From assembly GCF_002257705.1 (NCBI RefSeq), contig NZ_LSLK01000060.1, forward strand, positions 1 through 64,000: DNA of 64,000 bases. The letters are read 5' to 3'. Both the position numbers and the translations under genes were made by a program. This DNA is from Sporomusa silvacetica DSM 10669. GTDB taxonomy: Bacteria > Bacillota > Negativicutes > Sporomusales > Sporomusaceae. Below, piece after piece: positions 34,095 through 43,511 of this stretch. Numbering within the stretch: position 1 is the first letter of the stretch; the number at the start of each line of letters is the position of its first letter. Below the pieces are notes generated by a model, which saw only the letters and a program-made list of their open reading frames with translations, did no database searches and was not told the origin of the DNA.

Positions 34095-35034
34095 CTTCAT
34101 ACAGCGCTTTATCTGCCAATGTAAGTAGTTCCTGCGGCTTATCTGTCAAAGACATTTTTCCACCAGCAACCCCAATACTCACTGTTATATGATCAGTAAG
34201 CTTGGAAGCGCTATGCTGGATATTACCCTTTTCAACGCTGGTGCGAATGTCTTGTGCAACTTTATAGGCACCAGCCACCCCGGTTTCTGGCAAAATAACA
34301 ACAAATTCTTCGCCACCATAACGAGCCAGCAGATCACCGGGACGTTTTAATACACTACCAGCAGCGGCTGCTACCTTTTTAAGACAATCGTCACCTTCCT
34401 GATGTCCATAAGTATCATTATAATATTTAAAAAAATCAATATCAAAAAATACAATGGACAGGTCATGACCTGTCCGTACTGCCCGTTGCCGCTCCAGCTC
34501 ATATATCTGATCAAAATGCCGCCTGTTCGCTATACCGGTTAAACCGTCCAGCGAAGACAGGCGGCTTAGTTCTCTATTGACACTTTCCAATTCTTCCAAA
34601 ACTTTGACCAATTCAGCTTCACGGGCTTTGCGTTGATCAATCGCATGCTTCATATTAAGTACTGAATTAACCCGTGCTTTCAATTCCAGTTGCTTGATTG
34701 GTTTCGTGATGAAATCTATCGCACCAGCAGCAAAGGCTTTGTCCAGCGTTTCAGCGTTATCATTGGCGGTAATTATAATAATAGGTACGTCTTTAAAGCA
34801 TGTATGCGACTTAATCAATTGGCAGGCCTTAATGCCATCGATACCTGGCATAACACCATCCATAAGGATAAGATCAATATTCTTAGCTAGACCCTCAGGC
34901 TGATCCAGTCCTAGCAGAGCAAAGGCATCGGTTGCATTTTCGACTGTAAGAATTTTACCAAACCCATGTTTTTCTAAAAAACGCTTAATCAGCACCCTGC
35001 TGTCGGCCGAGTCATCAACAATTAGTATTGCCAT
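34042..35034 (-). CDS. Response regulator with GGDEF domain (diguanylate cyclase)
   Basis: A 330-residue protein. Residues 1-120 are a receiver domain with the phospho-acceptor Asp in LILMDGVMPGIDG and the Lys in DFITKPIKQLELK. A coiled-coil linker (about 130-160) leads to the GGDEF domain with RYGGEEFVVILPET, an intact active site that makes cyclic di-GMP. The ATG at 35034 overlaps no other gene at that end. An Hpt protein gene lies 20 bases upstream on the same strand, so the two may form one phosphorelay output. Confidence 0.93.
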   Translation of the reverse strand: MAILIVDDSADSRVLIKRFLEKHGFGKILTVENATDAFALLGLDQPEGLAKNIDLILMDGVMPGIDGIKACQLIKSHTCFKDVPIIIITANDNAETLDKAFAAGAIDFITKPIKQLELKARVNSVLNMKHAIDQRKAREAELVKVLEELESVNRELSRLSSLDGLTGIANRRHFDQIYELERQRAVRTGHDLSIVFFDIDFFKYYNDTYGHQEGDDCLKKVAAAAGSVLKRPGDLLARYGGEEFVVILPETGVAGAYKVAQDIRTSVEKGNIQHSASKLTDHITVSIGVAGGKMSLTDKPQELLTLADKALYEAKSGGRNQVRIAERYSD

Positions 35035-35054
35035 GCATCATAACCTCCAAGCTG

Positions 35055-35429
35055 CTATTCATAGTGAATTTCAACATTTTCAAAATAGGTTTCCATTACC
35101 TGCGCTAACTCACATGCTTTGTCGCCTTCCTGCTGCTTGCCAGCCTGTTCAATGGCAGCCCCCAGTTTTGTTACTCGATCAAAACCATAACCGCCACCGA
35201 TCCCCTTTAGATTATGGCCAATATTTCGTATTGTTTCATAATCCCTAGCAACCGCAGCAGCTAGTATTGCCCGAATATCTTCATGACGTTTTTCTATAAA
35301 ACCTGGAATTAAATCCTCCAAGTCACTATCAATCACAACACGGTCATTCACACCGGTTTCCTCCCCGCATATTGCAGACTGTATATATTCTCCTAAACCT
35401 TCACAGTCCTGGTAGATTTTTCGACACAT
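35055..35429 (-). CDS. Hpt domain protein
   Basis: A 124-residue protein with a histidine-phosphotransfer four-helix bundle. The phospho-acceptor motif is IGHNLKGIGGGYGF, and the preceding helix is EDIRAILAAAVARDYETI. I start at ATG 35429 with GAGGGTCA upstream rather than at 35495. It lies immediately upstream of the REC-GGDEF gene and could relay phosphate to its receiver domain. The cognate kinase is not in the window. Confidence 0.88.
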   Translation of the reverse strand: MCRKIYQDCEGLGEYIQSAICGEETGVNDRVVIDSDLEDLIPGFIEKRHEDIRAILAAAVARDYETIRNIGHNLKGIGGGYGFDRVTKLGAAIEQAGKQQEGDKACELAQVMETYFENVEIHYE

Positions 35430-35639
35430 TGACCCTCTTTTCCTGCTGCGCTGACTATTTATCTGGCACCATGCCGCAAGAACAAACGTTTGCAAAACAC
35501 TTGTTCTCGTGGTATTCTATGTAATGACATCATTATCCTACGTTACAATACATTTTGGTAGTGACAACAGATGAAAACTCCGGAACCCTTAAATAAACTA
35601 AAGATGTAGGAGAAGGGGCCAAATAAGGGGCTGAAGTAT

Positions 35640-36965
35640 ATGGATGTATACGATAAGTTAAAAATACTAACCGATGCTGCAAAATATGATGTAGCATGCA
35701 CATCAAGCGGAGTGAATAAAAAAGCATCGGCTGGAGGAATTGGTAATGCTTCTGCTTGTGGAATCTGTCACAGTTTTTCAGCAGATGGACGGTGCATTTC
35801 TCTGTTAAAAGTACTGATGACCAATGTTTGCGCTTACGATTGCCAATACTGCGTCAATCGCTTATCCAATGATACACCGCGGGCCTTCTTTACACCACGG
35901 GAACTAGCTGAACTAACCATGAATTTTTATCGTCGCAATTACATTGAAGGCCTTTTTTTAAGTTCCGGCGTACTGAAAAATCCAGACTATACCTGCGAAC
36001 AAATGATTGAAGCGCTGCGTATTCTGCGTGAAGAATATCGGTTTTCCGGGTATATCCATGCCAAAGCTATTCCTGGCGCCGACAGCCTGCTGCTTGCCCG
36101 CCTTGGTATGCTTGCTGACCGCATGAGCGTGAATATTGAACTACCCTCCCAGAACAGTTTGCATTTGCTGGCACCGGACAAATCCAAGCATTCCATTTTA
36201 ACTCCCATGGGCTATATTCAAAATCGGATACAGGAAAACTCGCGAGATTTAATAAAATACCGGCATGCTCCCAAGTTTGTTCCTGCAGGGCAAAGTACGC
36301 AGATGATAATAGGAGCTACCCCAGAATCGGATTATCAAATATTAAATTTAACCGAAGGTCTTTATCATAAATATAAACTTAAGCGCGTCTTTTTCTCAGC
36401 CTATATACCAGTTGCAGAGAATAGTCTTCTACCAACAATAGATACAAAACCACCGCTATGGCGTGAACACCGGCTTTATCAGGCAGACTGGCTGCTCAGG
36501 TTTTACGGTTTTGCCGCTAATGAACTTCTTGATCAGCAGCAGCAAAACTTCAACCCCTATTTAGACCCCAAATGCACCTGGGCACTCAATCATATGGATT
36601 TTTTTCCCTTGGATGTAAACCGCGCTTCTTATCGCGACTTACTGCGAGTACCAGGTATTGGCGTAACAAGTGCCAAACGTATTCTTACTGCCCGGCGTAC
36701 AACAACTCTTTATTTTAATGGCCTTAAATCACTAGGAGTTGTCCTCAAGCGAGCACAATATTTTGTTACTTGCAGCGGAAAAACAGCGCCTGATATAAAG
36801 CTTACTCCGAACACGATGCTCCGCTCCTTACTGTCCGAGAAAACACGGGAACTACATCATTGGGGTTTTTCATCACCTACAGAACAACTTTCCCTTTTTG
36901 ACCAACCGTCACTGCTATCATTGCCACAGGAGGATCTACGAAAATGCCTACCCAATCTGAGCTAA
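35640..36965 (+). CDS. Radical SAM protein, putative DNA modification/repair (TIGR03916 type)
   Basis: A 441-residue protein. The radical SAM motif is CAYDCQYC at Cys64, Cys68 and Cys71 (CxxxCxxC). Near the C-terminus a helix-hairpin-helix region, DVNRASYRDLLRVPGIGVTS, suggests DNA binding. This matches the family always found next to a TIGR03915-type protein, thought to have a uracil-DNA-glycosylase link. The ATG at 35640 stands after GGGGCTGAA. It overlaps the partner gene by 22 bases. Confidence 0.9.
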   Translation: MDVYDKLKILTDAAKYDVACTSSGVNKKASAGGIGNASACGICHSFSADGRCISLLKVLMTNVCAYDCQYCVNRLSNDTPRAFFTPRELAELTMNFYRRNYIEGLFLSSGVLKNPDYTCEQMIEALRILREEYRFSGYIHAKAIPGADSLLLARLGMLADRMSVNIELPSQNSLHLLAPDKSKHSILTPMGYIQNRIQENSRDLIKYRHAPKFVPAGQSTQMIIGATPESDYQILNLTEGLYHKYKLKRVFFSAYIPVAENSLLPTIDTKPPLWREHRLYQADWLLRFYGFAANELLDQQQQNFNPYLDPKCTWALNHMDFFPLDVNRASYRDLLRVPGIGVTSAKRILTARRTTTLYFNGLKSLGVVLKRAQYFVTCSGKTAPDIKLTPNTMLRSLLSEKTRELHHWGFSSPTEQLSLFDQPSLLSLPQEDLRKCLPNLS

Positions 36966-37765
36966 TTTATTGCTATGACGGAAGTTTTGATGGATTATTG
37001 TGCTGCGTATTTGAAAGCTACGAAAACAAAGAAATTCCAATAGATATTCTTCTGCCTGAGGCCTCACACGCCATACTCTTTGCCACAAAAAGCATCCCGA
37101 CTGACACACAAAAAGCAAAGCGGGTGCTGGATTCTATTCCAAAAAAAATGGGAGCATCGGCACTTAATTTTGTCCGACACGCTTTTTTAACTTGCCTTTT
37201 ACAAAAAGAGTTATATATCTTGTTATTCCTGCGTCTAGGATTCCGTCATGGCCAGTCCGTAATGAACATGCTGACAGACGACGTAGTAAATATTCTTTTT
37301 AAAGCAGTAAAGCATTTAGAGCAGGAAAGCCATTTATTAAAAGGCTTTCTGCGATTTTCTATCGTCAATAATGTTCTTGTGGGCGAAATAGAGCCAAAAA
37401 ATTATGTATTGCCACTGCTCGTACAGCATTTTTGTGAGCGTTATCCGGAAGAGCGCTTTTTAATCCATGACAAAACACATGGCATGGGACTGGTTTATCA
37501 GCCATACCAGTCTGCAGTCATTCCTATTGGAGCTCTTGAATTGCCTGAAGTAGATGAGGAAGAGCAAACTTTTCGCGAACTATGGCAGCTGTTTTACGAT
37601 ACCATTGCAATACAAGGACGGCATAACCCAGAGTGCCGCATGAGCCATATGCCAAAGCGTTACTGGAAATATATGACTGAGTTTGACCGCATACAAAAAA
37701 ATATCACGCCAAAGCTGCCTAGCTCGAGCGTGAAGTTATTGCATACCCCTGTGCATGAATACTAA
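36944..37765 (+). CDS. TIGR03915-type DNA metabolism protein, partner of the radical SAM protein
   Basis: A 273-residue protein with the start LIYCYDGSFDGLLCCVFESY typical of TIGR03915, where the N-terminal strand carries DGSFDG. Further on are AVKHLEQESHLLKGFLRF and the family-typical RYWKYMTEFD near the C-terminus. CAGGAGG precedes the ATG at 36944. In other bacteria the pair is probably a two-gene DNA-damage system; the chemistry has not been shown. Confidence 0.88.
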   Translation: MPTQSELIYCYDGSFDGLLCCVFESYENKEIPIDILLPEASHAILFATKSIPTDTQKAKRVLDSIPKKMGASALNFVRHAFLTCLLQKELYILLFLRLGFRHGQSVMNMLTDDVVNILFKAVKHLEQESHLLKGFLRFSIVNNVLVGEIEPKNYVLPLLVQHFCERYPEERFLIHDKTHGMGLVYQPYQSAVIPIGALELPEVDEEEQTFRELWQLFYDTIAIQGRHNPECRMSHMPKRYWKYMTEFDRIQKNITPKLPSSSVKLLHTPVHEY

Positions 37766-37786
37766 ATATACTTGGCCTTGGCCCAA

Positions 37787-39007
37787 TTAATTCAGCAACT
37801 GATCTGCATAGACCAACCGAATGCCGGCAGCCTCAATTTCGGAGATCATCTCCCGCACCGCGATGACTGTATTGGGCCGGGCATGGCCGATAACAGTCAC
37901 ACTGCCATTCCTATGAGCCATATCAACTGCTTTTCGCAGTTGTTTTTTTATTAGTTCTATATCTGAACTGTTATCCAAAAACAATTCATTTTCCCCACTT
38001 CTCACGCCAAGCTGTCTTGCAACCTCTGCGCCCACCGTTGTGCCAATAGTGCGGCTGTCAATGAAAAACAGATTCTGTGATTTTAAAACACCAAGTACAG
38101 CCTTCATGACCCGACGATCAGATGTTGCCCTTGAGCCTTGATGGTTATTGACCCCTTTAACCCCTGGTACAGAAGCAAGGGCTTGGGCCACTGTCTGCTT
38201 GATTTCATCATCACTCATACTAACAGTGATCACGGTCGGCTCTGCCAATGCACTAGCGTCCATTGGCTCTAGCGGCAAATGCAGTATAACCAGGTGACCT
38301 GCACTCAGCGCCCTGGAGGCAGCCTCATTGCTGTAAGTGCGATAAGGCAAAACGGCAAAAGTAATGGGCCTTCCCATATCGGCAAAACCAACAACAGGCC
38401 CCATGGTATAACCACAATCATCGATTACTATCGCCATATTTCCCGCCCCAACTTCGCCCCTGGGTTTCGGTGGTGTAGCCGGCGGTAATGTGCCGTTAGC
38501 TTTAACAATAAATAAGCGGTCAGTCACTACCGTGAGCGGCTCGCTATTAAGAACATCCTTAATTCCCACATCCACCCGTACAGCTGACACTCCATTATAA
38601 TTATCCGGTTCATTCCCGATGACCTTACCGCCTGCTTGTCCAACCAACGGAGCCAGGGCCTGCTCAACTCCTTCCAGTGACATGGTTTCCGGGATCACCA
38701 GCAGCATACTCCGTGTATGCCAGCGGATATGTCCCTCTACCCCTTTGCGAGGAACTTCACGTTGTTCCTCTTTAACCTCTTTCGGGGTTATAGACGCCTT
38801 GGTCAACCCCCTATCCACAGCAGTATGAATCCTGGAAGCCGTTGTTGTGAAGTCAACCACCACCCCCGCTCCCGTCTTTTCCAGTTCATAGCCAGGACCA
38901 GGCGACGGTAATTTTTCTGGTGTCGGCATTGTCTGATAATAGATAACAGCTGCTAAAATAAGCACAATTACTGCTATCCATTTCAATTTATTGTCTTTTT
39001 TCGCCAT
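37787..39007 (-). CDS. Divergent polysaccharide deacetylase (DUF610-type)
   Basis: A 406-residue protein with an N-terminal membrane anchor (LKWIAVIVLILAAVIYY, residues 8-24). Residues 210-406 resemble the divergent polysaccharide deacetylase family: MAIVIDDCGYTMGP, RPITFAVLPYRTYS, LHLPLEPMD, GVNNHQGSRATSD, and VTVIGHARPNT. The metal ligands are in the DDCG and NNHQGSR segments. It is likely extracytoplasmic and acts on cell-envelope glycans. The ATG at 39007 follows CGAGGAGAA. It is convergent with the radical SAM pair. Confidence 0.87.
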   Translation of the reverse strand: MAKKDNKLKWIAVIVLILAAVIYYQTMPTPEKLPSPGPGYELEKTGAGVVVDFTTTASRIHTAVDRGLTKASITPKEVKEEQREVPRKGVEGHIRWHTRSMLLVIPETMSLEGVEQALAPLVGQAGGKVIGNEPDNYNGVSAVRVDVGIKDVLNSEPLTVVTDRLFIVKANGTLPPATPPKPRGEVGAGNMAIVIDDCGYTMGPVVGFADMGRPITFAVLPYRTYSNEAASRALSAGHLVILHLPLEPMDASALAEPTVITVSMSDDEIKQTVAQALASVPGVKGVNNHQGSRATSDRRVMKAVLGVLKSQNLFFIDSRTIGTTVGAEVARQLGVRSGENELFLDNSSDIELIKKQLRKAVDMAHRNGSVTVIGHARPNTVIAVREMISEIEAAGIRLVYADQLLN

Positions 39008-39255
39008 AGGAAATTCTCCTCGCCTATACACTTACTTTTCATAATATTATATATTCCGCCCTCTACTATGTCTACTTATTATAGTTTTTAGCCGCTTTAC
39101 CTAAACTTAACATAAAGTTAACAAGACCTTAAACTACCAGGGGAGGAGAATTAGCTGGAAAGAATAACATTTATTATATCGAATAAATTGTTTCTATATC
39201 ATAGTACTAAACCGCATCGTCTCGCAAAATGCATGTCGACAAAGGAGTCTATACC

Positions 39256-41118
39256 ATGAACTTTCTTAAAAAATTCGCTACTACTATCACCAGACCACTA
39301 ACCACAATAAAAACCTTTATACCTACTAATCATCTGCCTATAAAACTGAAATTGCATTACCAACCAAGTTTACGCACTAAGCTGCTTGTCGTTGTAGCTA
39401 TCTTTTCCCTGTTGTCGATTAGTATTGGCATAGTAGGCTTACAAGGCATAAAGGCGTCCAACGATGCTTTGAGGAGCATGTACACCAGTCGCATTATAAC
39501 CCTACAAGAACTTAAGCTTATGTCTGACGCACTTACAGTGAATGTTATAGAAACCTGTCACAAGGTTAGTGACGGCCATATGGCCTGGGCTCTAGGCCGA
39601 AACAAACTTACTGAAGGCACCACAATTATCAAGCAGCAGTGGACCACTTACAAAGACCATGTAGCTACAAGCGAAGAAGAACGACTGGTTGCTCAGATAG
39701 ACGGTTTTTTAGGAATTGCTGAGGGTGCACTTGTCAATGCCACTACTATCATGATAAAAGAAGACAAAAAAGCGTTGAATGCTTTTATGATTGAAGAATT
39801 GTACTCAAGTATTGAGCCAGTCTCAGGTAAACTGTCTGAACTCATGGACCTCCAACTGGAATTAGCTCAAAAAGAATATCAAGCCGCTACTGACAGATAT
39901 CATTGGCTCATCGTGCTGTTTTCGATCATGATTATCGCCGGATTAAGCACAGCCATTGCCTTGGTCCTATTTATCCTCCAACGAACTCTCCGCGAAATCC
40001 ACGATATGGTTACTTACATCGAACAAGTGGCTACAGGCAATTTGGCAATGCCCGAAATTTCTATCACCGCTAATGATGAGATAGGACGTTTGGGTATTGC
40101 CATCAATACCATGGTCATTAACCTGAATTCATTGGTAGGAACAGTTTCCTCATCAGCAGATCAGGTAGTGATTGCCTCAGAGGAAACAGCAACATCTGTT
40201 GAGCAGGTCTCGACTACCGCTTCCGAGTTGGCAGGTTATAGTACCCACTTGGCCGCTGCTGCTGCTGACGGCACAGTTTCGGTGATCGAAGTATCTAAAT
40301 CACTATTAGAACTCTCCTCACTCATTGAGATTGCCAAGCGTGAAGCCACATCAGCGGTAGCTAACTCCAAATCAACACTGAACACCGCCCTGGACAGCCG
40401 CAAAACCATGGCCAGTACCGTTATCCGTATGAATAACATCCGGAGCAAAACACTGGAAACCGAGGAGTTAATTGGAACCCTTAATCAATATATTGCCAAA
40501 ATTGGTGCTATTACCGACACCATAACAGGTATTGCCTCCCAAACAAGCTTGCTCTCTCTAAACGCTGCTATCGAAGCTGCCCGGGCAGGCGAGGCTGGCC
40601 GCGGTTTCGCGGTGGTAGCACAAGAAGTCAAAAAACTGGCCGAGCAATCTACGCAGGGAGCCGCTGAGGTTGTGGCACTTATTCAAAGAATAAAGGAAAG
40701 CACTGCTGCCGCCGTTCAGGCTATGCAAGGCAGTCGAGCCGAAGTCGAAAATGGCGTAGCCGGTGCCGGTCAAGCCCAGCAGGCATTAAATGATATTTTT
40801 TCAGCAGTAACCAGCACCGTAACTGACATTGAAGCCGTGCTATCCATCACTGATGAAGAAGTCACCCATTCAGATCAGATTATTGATTTAATTGACTCTT
40901 TGGCAACTGTGATTGAAAATACGGCAGAACAGGCTGAAACAGTCTCAACAAACACCAAACAGACGGCCGCTGTCATGGATTCGCTGGCAGTCAATTCTAC
41001 TCAAACCAATCAAATGGCGGCCAGTTTAAAAGCTGCCATTGAATTCTTTAAGACAGACACTAAAAATTTGAATCATTTGGAGGTATACGAGAATGGAAAA
41101 CCACGAATTTCTTATTGA
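39256..41118 (+). CDS. Methyl-accepting chemotaxis protein
   Basis: A 620-residue receptor. TM1 is about residues 47-67 and TM2 about 215-240; between them is a helical 4HB-type sensor with LQELKLMSDALTVNVIET. A HAMP domain follows (TLREIHDMVTYIEQVATGNL) and then the MCP signalling hairpin with EAARAGEAGRGFAVVAQEV and KKLAEQSTQGAAEV. The ATG at 39256 is preceded by AAAGGAG. It is cotranscribed with the STAS gene, which overlaps its end by 26 bases. Confidence 0.95.
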   Translation: MNFLKKFATTITRPLTTIKTFIPTNHLPIKLKLHYQPSLRTKLLVVVAIFSLLSISIGIVGLQGIKASNDALRSMYTSRIITLQELKLMSDALTVNVIETCHKVSDGHMAWALGRNKLTEGTTIIKQQWTTYKDHVATSEEERLVAQIDGFLGIAEGALVNATTIMIKEDKKALNAFMIEELYSSIEPVSGKLSELMDLQLELAQKEYQAATDRYHWLIVLFSIMIIAGLSTAIALVLFILQRTLREIHDMVTYIEQVATGNLAMPEISITANDEIGRLGIAINTMVINLNSLVGTVSSSADQVVIASEETATSVEQVSTTASELAGYSTHLAAAAADGTVSVIEVSKSLLELSSLIEIAKREATSAVANSKSTLNTALDSRKTMASTVIRMNNIRSKTLETEELIGTLNQYIAKIGAITDTITGIASQTSLLSLNAAIEAARAGEAGRGFAVVAQEVKKLAEQSTQGAAEVVALIQRIKESTAAAVQAMQGSRAEVENGVAGAGQAQQALNDIFSAVTSTVTDIEAVLSITDEEVTHSDQIIDLIDSLATVIENTAEQAETVSTNTKQTAAVMDSLAVNSTQTNQMAASLKAAIEFFKTDTKNLNHLEVYENGKPRISY

Positions 41119-41419
41119 AAACAATCAGGTTATCGCGAATTTGACAGGCAGCTTGCAAGGAGAAGCAGCCGCCCAGCTCCGGGCGACGCTGCTAACGTAT
41201 ATCGCAGACGGCTACAACAGTTTTACAGTTGATTTTTCCCATGTAAGCAATATTGATTCAACCGGATTGGGTATTCTTGTTACCATTCAAAAACGAGCCC
41301 TGCAAAGTGGCGGCAGCATCACTATTCAAGGTCTGCACGGCACAGTCAAAACTGCCTTTGACCGCACCCGGCTGAGTAAAGCCTTTACCATTGCCGATGC
41401 TGAACATGCAGTAGCATAA
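41093..41419 (+). CDS. STAS-domain protein, anti-sigma factor antagonist type
   Basis: A 108-residue STAS protein. The phosphorylatable serine is in NIDSTGLGILVTIQKRA. The ATG at 41093 lies inside the end of the MCP gene with GGAGGTATA just upstream. In this setting it is more likely a partner in receptor signalling than a general stress-sigma antagonist, since no anti-sigma kinase gene is nearby. Confidence 0.88.
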   Translation: MENHEFLIENNQVIANLTGSLQGEAAAQLRATLLTYIADGYNSFTVDFSHVSNIDSTGLGILVTIQKRALQSGGSITIQGLHGTVKTAFDRTRLSKAFTIADAEHAVA

Positions 41420-41432
41420 AGGAAATCCCAAG

Positions 41433-41534
41433 CCATAAATTAGTCATTTTTTGCAATATTCTAGTTTACTTAGTAAAATTTACAAGGAATTTTGCTAAGT
41501 TAACGAGAATATATCTTAAATCACTAATTTATGG
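41433..41534. repeat. Long nested palindrome between the STAS and cheY-like genes
   Basis: CCATAAATTAGT (41433-41444) pairs perfectly with 41523-41534; inside it ATATTCT pairs with AGAATAT, and inside that GTTTACTTAGTAAAATT pairs at 15 of 17 positions with AATTTTGCTAAGTTAAC. The whole about 102-base unit can fold into one long hairpin. Its right arm runs into the ribosome site GGAAGGAG of the cheY-like gene, so it might mask translation or end transcription. Confidence 0.75.
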
Positions 41535-41546
41535 AAGGAGTTTACT

Positions 41547-41912
41547 ATGAAATCTCGCGCCTGCCCAGTATTAATCTGTGATGACTCAATGCTTATTCGA
41601 AAAAAACTCCGGGCCACACTCGAAGAATTGGACTGCCAGGTTTATGAAGCAAAGAACGGCCTTGAGTGTGTTGAAATGTTCAAACTACATACCCCGCACA
41701 CAATATTTTTGGACATTGTAATGCCTGAGCTTGACGGCCTGGAAGCCCTTAAGCAAATCAAACAATGTGACAAAAGTGCACGTGTCATTATGCTGTCATC
41801 CACCGGCACTGCAAAAAAACTTCTCGAAGCCCTTAAAAATGGCGCTACTGATTTTATCCAAAAACCCTACACCAAAGACCAAATTGCCAAAGCGATTGGT
41901 TATATTGAGTAA
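41547..41912 (+). CDS. CheY-type response regulator
   Basis: A 121-residue single receiver domain. The acidic pair is in ICDDSMLIRKKL, the phospho-acceptor Asp in TIFLDIVMPELDGLEAL, and the Lys in DFIQKPYTKDQI. The ATG at 41547 is after GGAAGGAG. It lies 9 bases before the CheX-like gene, so it probably feeds into it or into a flagellar switch not in the window. Confidence 0.94.
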   Translation: MKSRACPVLICDDSMLIRKKLRATLEELDCQVYEAKNGLECVEMFKLHTPHTIFLDIVMPELDGLEALKQIKQCDKSARVIMLSSTGTAKKLLEALKNGATDFIQKPYTKDQIAKAIGYIE

Positions 41913-41924
41913 AAGGAGCTAATG

Positions 41925-42797
41925 ATGTATACACAATATTTGGGTCAATACCTATTTAATACAAGCCTCATTTCTGCCGACCAGCTTTGCGAGTTACTGT
42001 CATTAGCCGAATCAACCCGTGTAAAGCTTGGAGTTTTGGCAATTAATAACGGACTTATGACAGCAAGTCAAGTAGAAGAAGTACATAGCCTACAACGAAC
42101 GATGGATCGCCGATTTGGCGAAATTGCCATCACCAAAAGTTATCTTACCCAAACACAGGTTGATAGCCTGCTTTCACAACAAGACAGCTGCCATTTGAGC
42201 CTAAGTCAAGCGATTATTGATAAAGGCTACCTTACATTATCCCAATTAGAAACAGCACTTACTCAATTTAAACAGGATACCGATTTATCTACTGAACAAC
42301 TCCAAGCTATGCAGACTGGCAATATGGATGAAATCGTTCGTTTATTTCTGGATTTTCCTGATAATGACGTTCCCCAGTTCTACTATGATTATGTCGCACT
42401 TTTCCTGAAAAACAGCATTCGTTTCCTCAATGAACGCCCTGTACTGTCTTGGCCGCAACCGTTAAACCAAACAGCTGATGGCTGGTATATCTCCCAACAA
42501 GCGATTGGCAACTACACCGTTTCTACTGGAATAATCCTCAGCGATGCTGGGCTTGTTGATGTTGCCAGCCGTTTCAGCCAAGAGACTTTAACCCATGTGG
42601 ATGAACTGGCAAAAGATAGCGTAAGTGAATTCTTGAATTTGCATAATGGTATCTTTCTTATTAATGTATCAGATAAAGGCTTCAATCTTGATTTACACCC
42701 GCCAGCAATAACACCTAATACCGGTCATTATACCGGGTACCGGATTCCAATAACTCTTTCCAGCGGGCGCATTGAACTTGTGCTCTCCATTGCCTGA
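41925..42797 (+). CDS. CheX-like protein with MshEN/GspE_N-like repeats
   Basis: A 290-residue protein. Residues 1-120 have three similar helical repeats, for example KLGVLAINNGLMTASQVEEV and SLSQAIIDKGYLTLSQLETA, like the MshEN/GspE_N domain. The C-terminal half (about 135-290) has a CheX/CheC-like alpha-beta fold starting MDEIVRLFLDF. Such repeats bind cyclic di-GMP in some proteins, though the RLG motif is not intact here. AAAAGGAGCTA stands before the ATG at 41925; ATG 41922 is also possible. It likely dephosphorylates or senses the neighbouring CheY. Confidence 0.65.
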   Translation: MYTQYLGQYLFNTSLISADQLCELLSLAESTRVKLGVLAINNGLMTASQVEEVHSLQRTMDRRFGEIAITKSYLTQTQVDSLLSQQDSCHLSLSQAIIDKGYLTLSQLETALTQFKQDTDLSTEQLQAMQTGNMDEIVRLFLDFPDNDVPQFYYDYVALFLKNSIRFLNERPVLSWPQPLNQTADGWYISQQAIGNYTVSTGIILSDAGLVDVASRFSQETLTHVDELAKDSVSEFLNLHNGIFLINVSDKGFNLDLHPPAITPNTGHYTGYRIPITLSSGRIELVLSIA

Positions 42798-42810
42798 TAT
42801 CGACTACTAT

Positions 42811-42854
42811 AAAAGCCACCCTATTGTATGAAATCCTACAATAGGGTGGCTTTT
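42811..42854. terminator. Strong bidirectional terminator
   Basis: AAAAGCCACCCTATTGTA (42811-42828) pairs perfectly with 42837-42854 over 18 bases with an 8-base loop. It lies between the convergent CheX-like and YajQ genes and carries T runs on both strands. Confidence 0.9.
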
Positions 42855-42859
42855 ATATT

Positions 42860-43354
42860 TTATGAGCGGAAATTAATGCACTGCAGCTCTATACCAAAAT
42901 CTTTCTCTTTGAGCTTTTGAATAACGGCCTGCAAATCATCCTTTTTCGCGCCTGTTACCCGTAGCTGGTCATCCATAATTTGGGCCTGGACTTTCAGCTT
43001 CTGTTCTTTAATATAGCTGACAACCTCTTTGGCCTTTTCTTTGCTGATGCCCTTTTGAATGGTGACAGTTTGCTTCACTGTGCCACTGAAAGCAGACTCA
43101 ATTTTACCAACATCCAGACACTTTAGCGGAACATTGCGTTTAACCATCTTGCTTCTAAGAATATCAAGCATGGCTCCCAGCTTATAGTCATCTTCAGCTG
43201 ATAATTTTAAGGATTCTTTATCCAAAACCATTTCAGCTTTGCTGCCTTTGAAATCGTAGCGCTGCCCAATTTCTTTAGTTGCCTGATTGACTGCATTATC
43301 CATCTCCTGCAGATCTACTTCTGATACAATATCGAAGGAACAATCCTTTGCCAT
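42860..43354 (-). CDS. YajQ family nucleotide-binding protein
   Basis: A 164-residue protein of the YajQ/DUF520 family, which has two ferredoxin-like RNP domains. The start is FDIVSEVDLQEMDNAVNQA, then the family sequence KEIGQRYDFKGSKAEM. Some members bind cyclic di-GMP and act as regulators. Here it is near a GGDEF protein and a chemotaxis block, which fits but does not prove such a role. The ATG at 43354 follows AGGAGTTA. Confidence 0.95.
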   Translation of the reverse strand: MAKDCSFDIVSEVDLQEMDNAVNQATKEIGQRYDFKGSKAEMVLDKESLKLSAEDDYKLGAMLDILRSKMVKRNVPLKCLDVGKIESAFSGTVKQTVTIQKGISKEKAKEVVSYIKEQKLKVQAQIMDDQLRVTGAKKDDLQAVIQKLKEKDFGIELQCINFRS

Positions 43355-43511
43355 AAATTATAACTCCTTTCCTACGAAAATATAGTTCAAAAATATAATA
43401 CCATATTTCTCTATTTTCTCCAAAAAAACCTGCTATTATTGAGCAAGTCACCCTTTAGTCCACGCCAGCATAGGCTAGCCATATCCCTTGAGCTGGGAAA
43501 TATTTCGAAAA

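Noticed and set aside
41093..41419. SpoIIAA/RsbV in a sigma-factor partner-switch operon
   Set aside because: No RsbW/SpoIIAB kinase or sigma gene is adjacent; the neighbours are chemotaxis genes.
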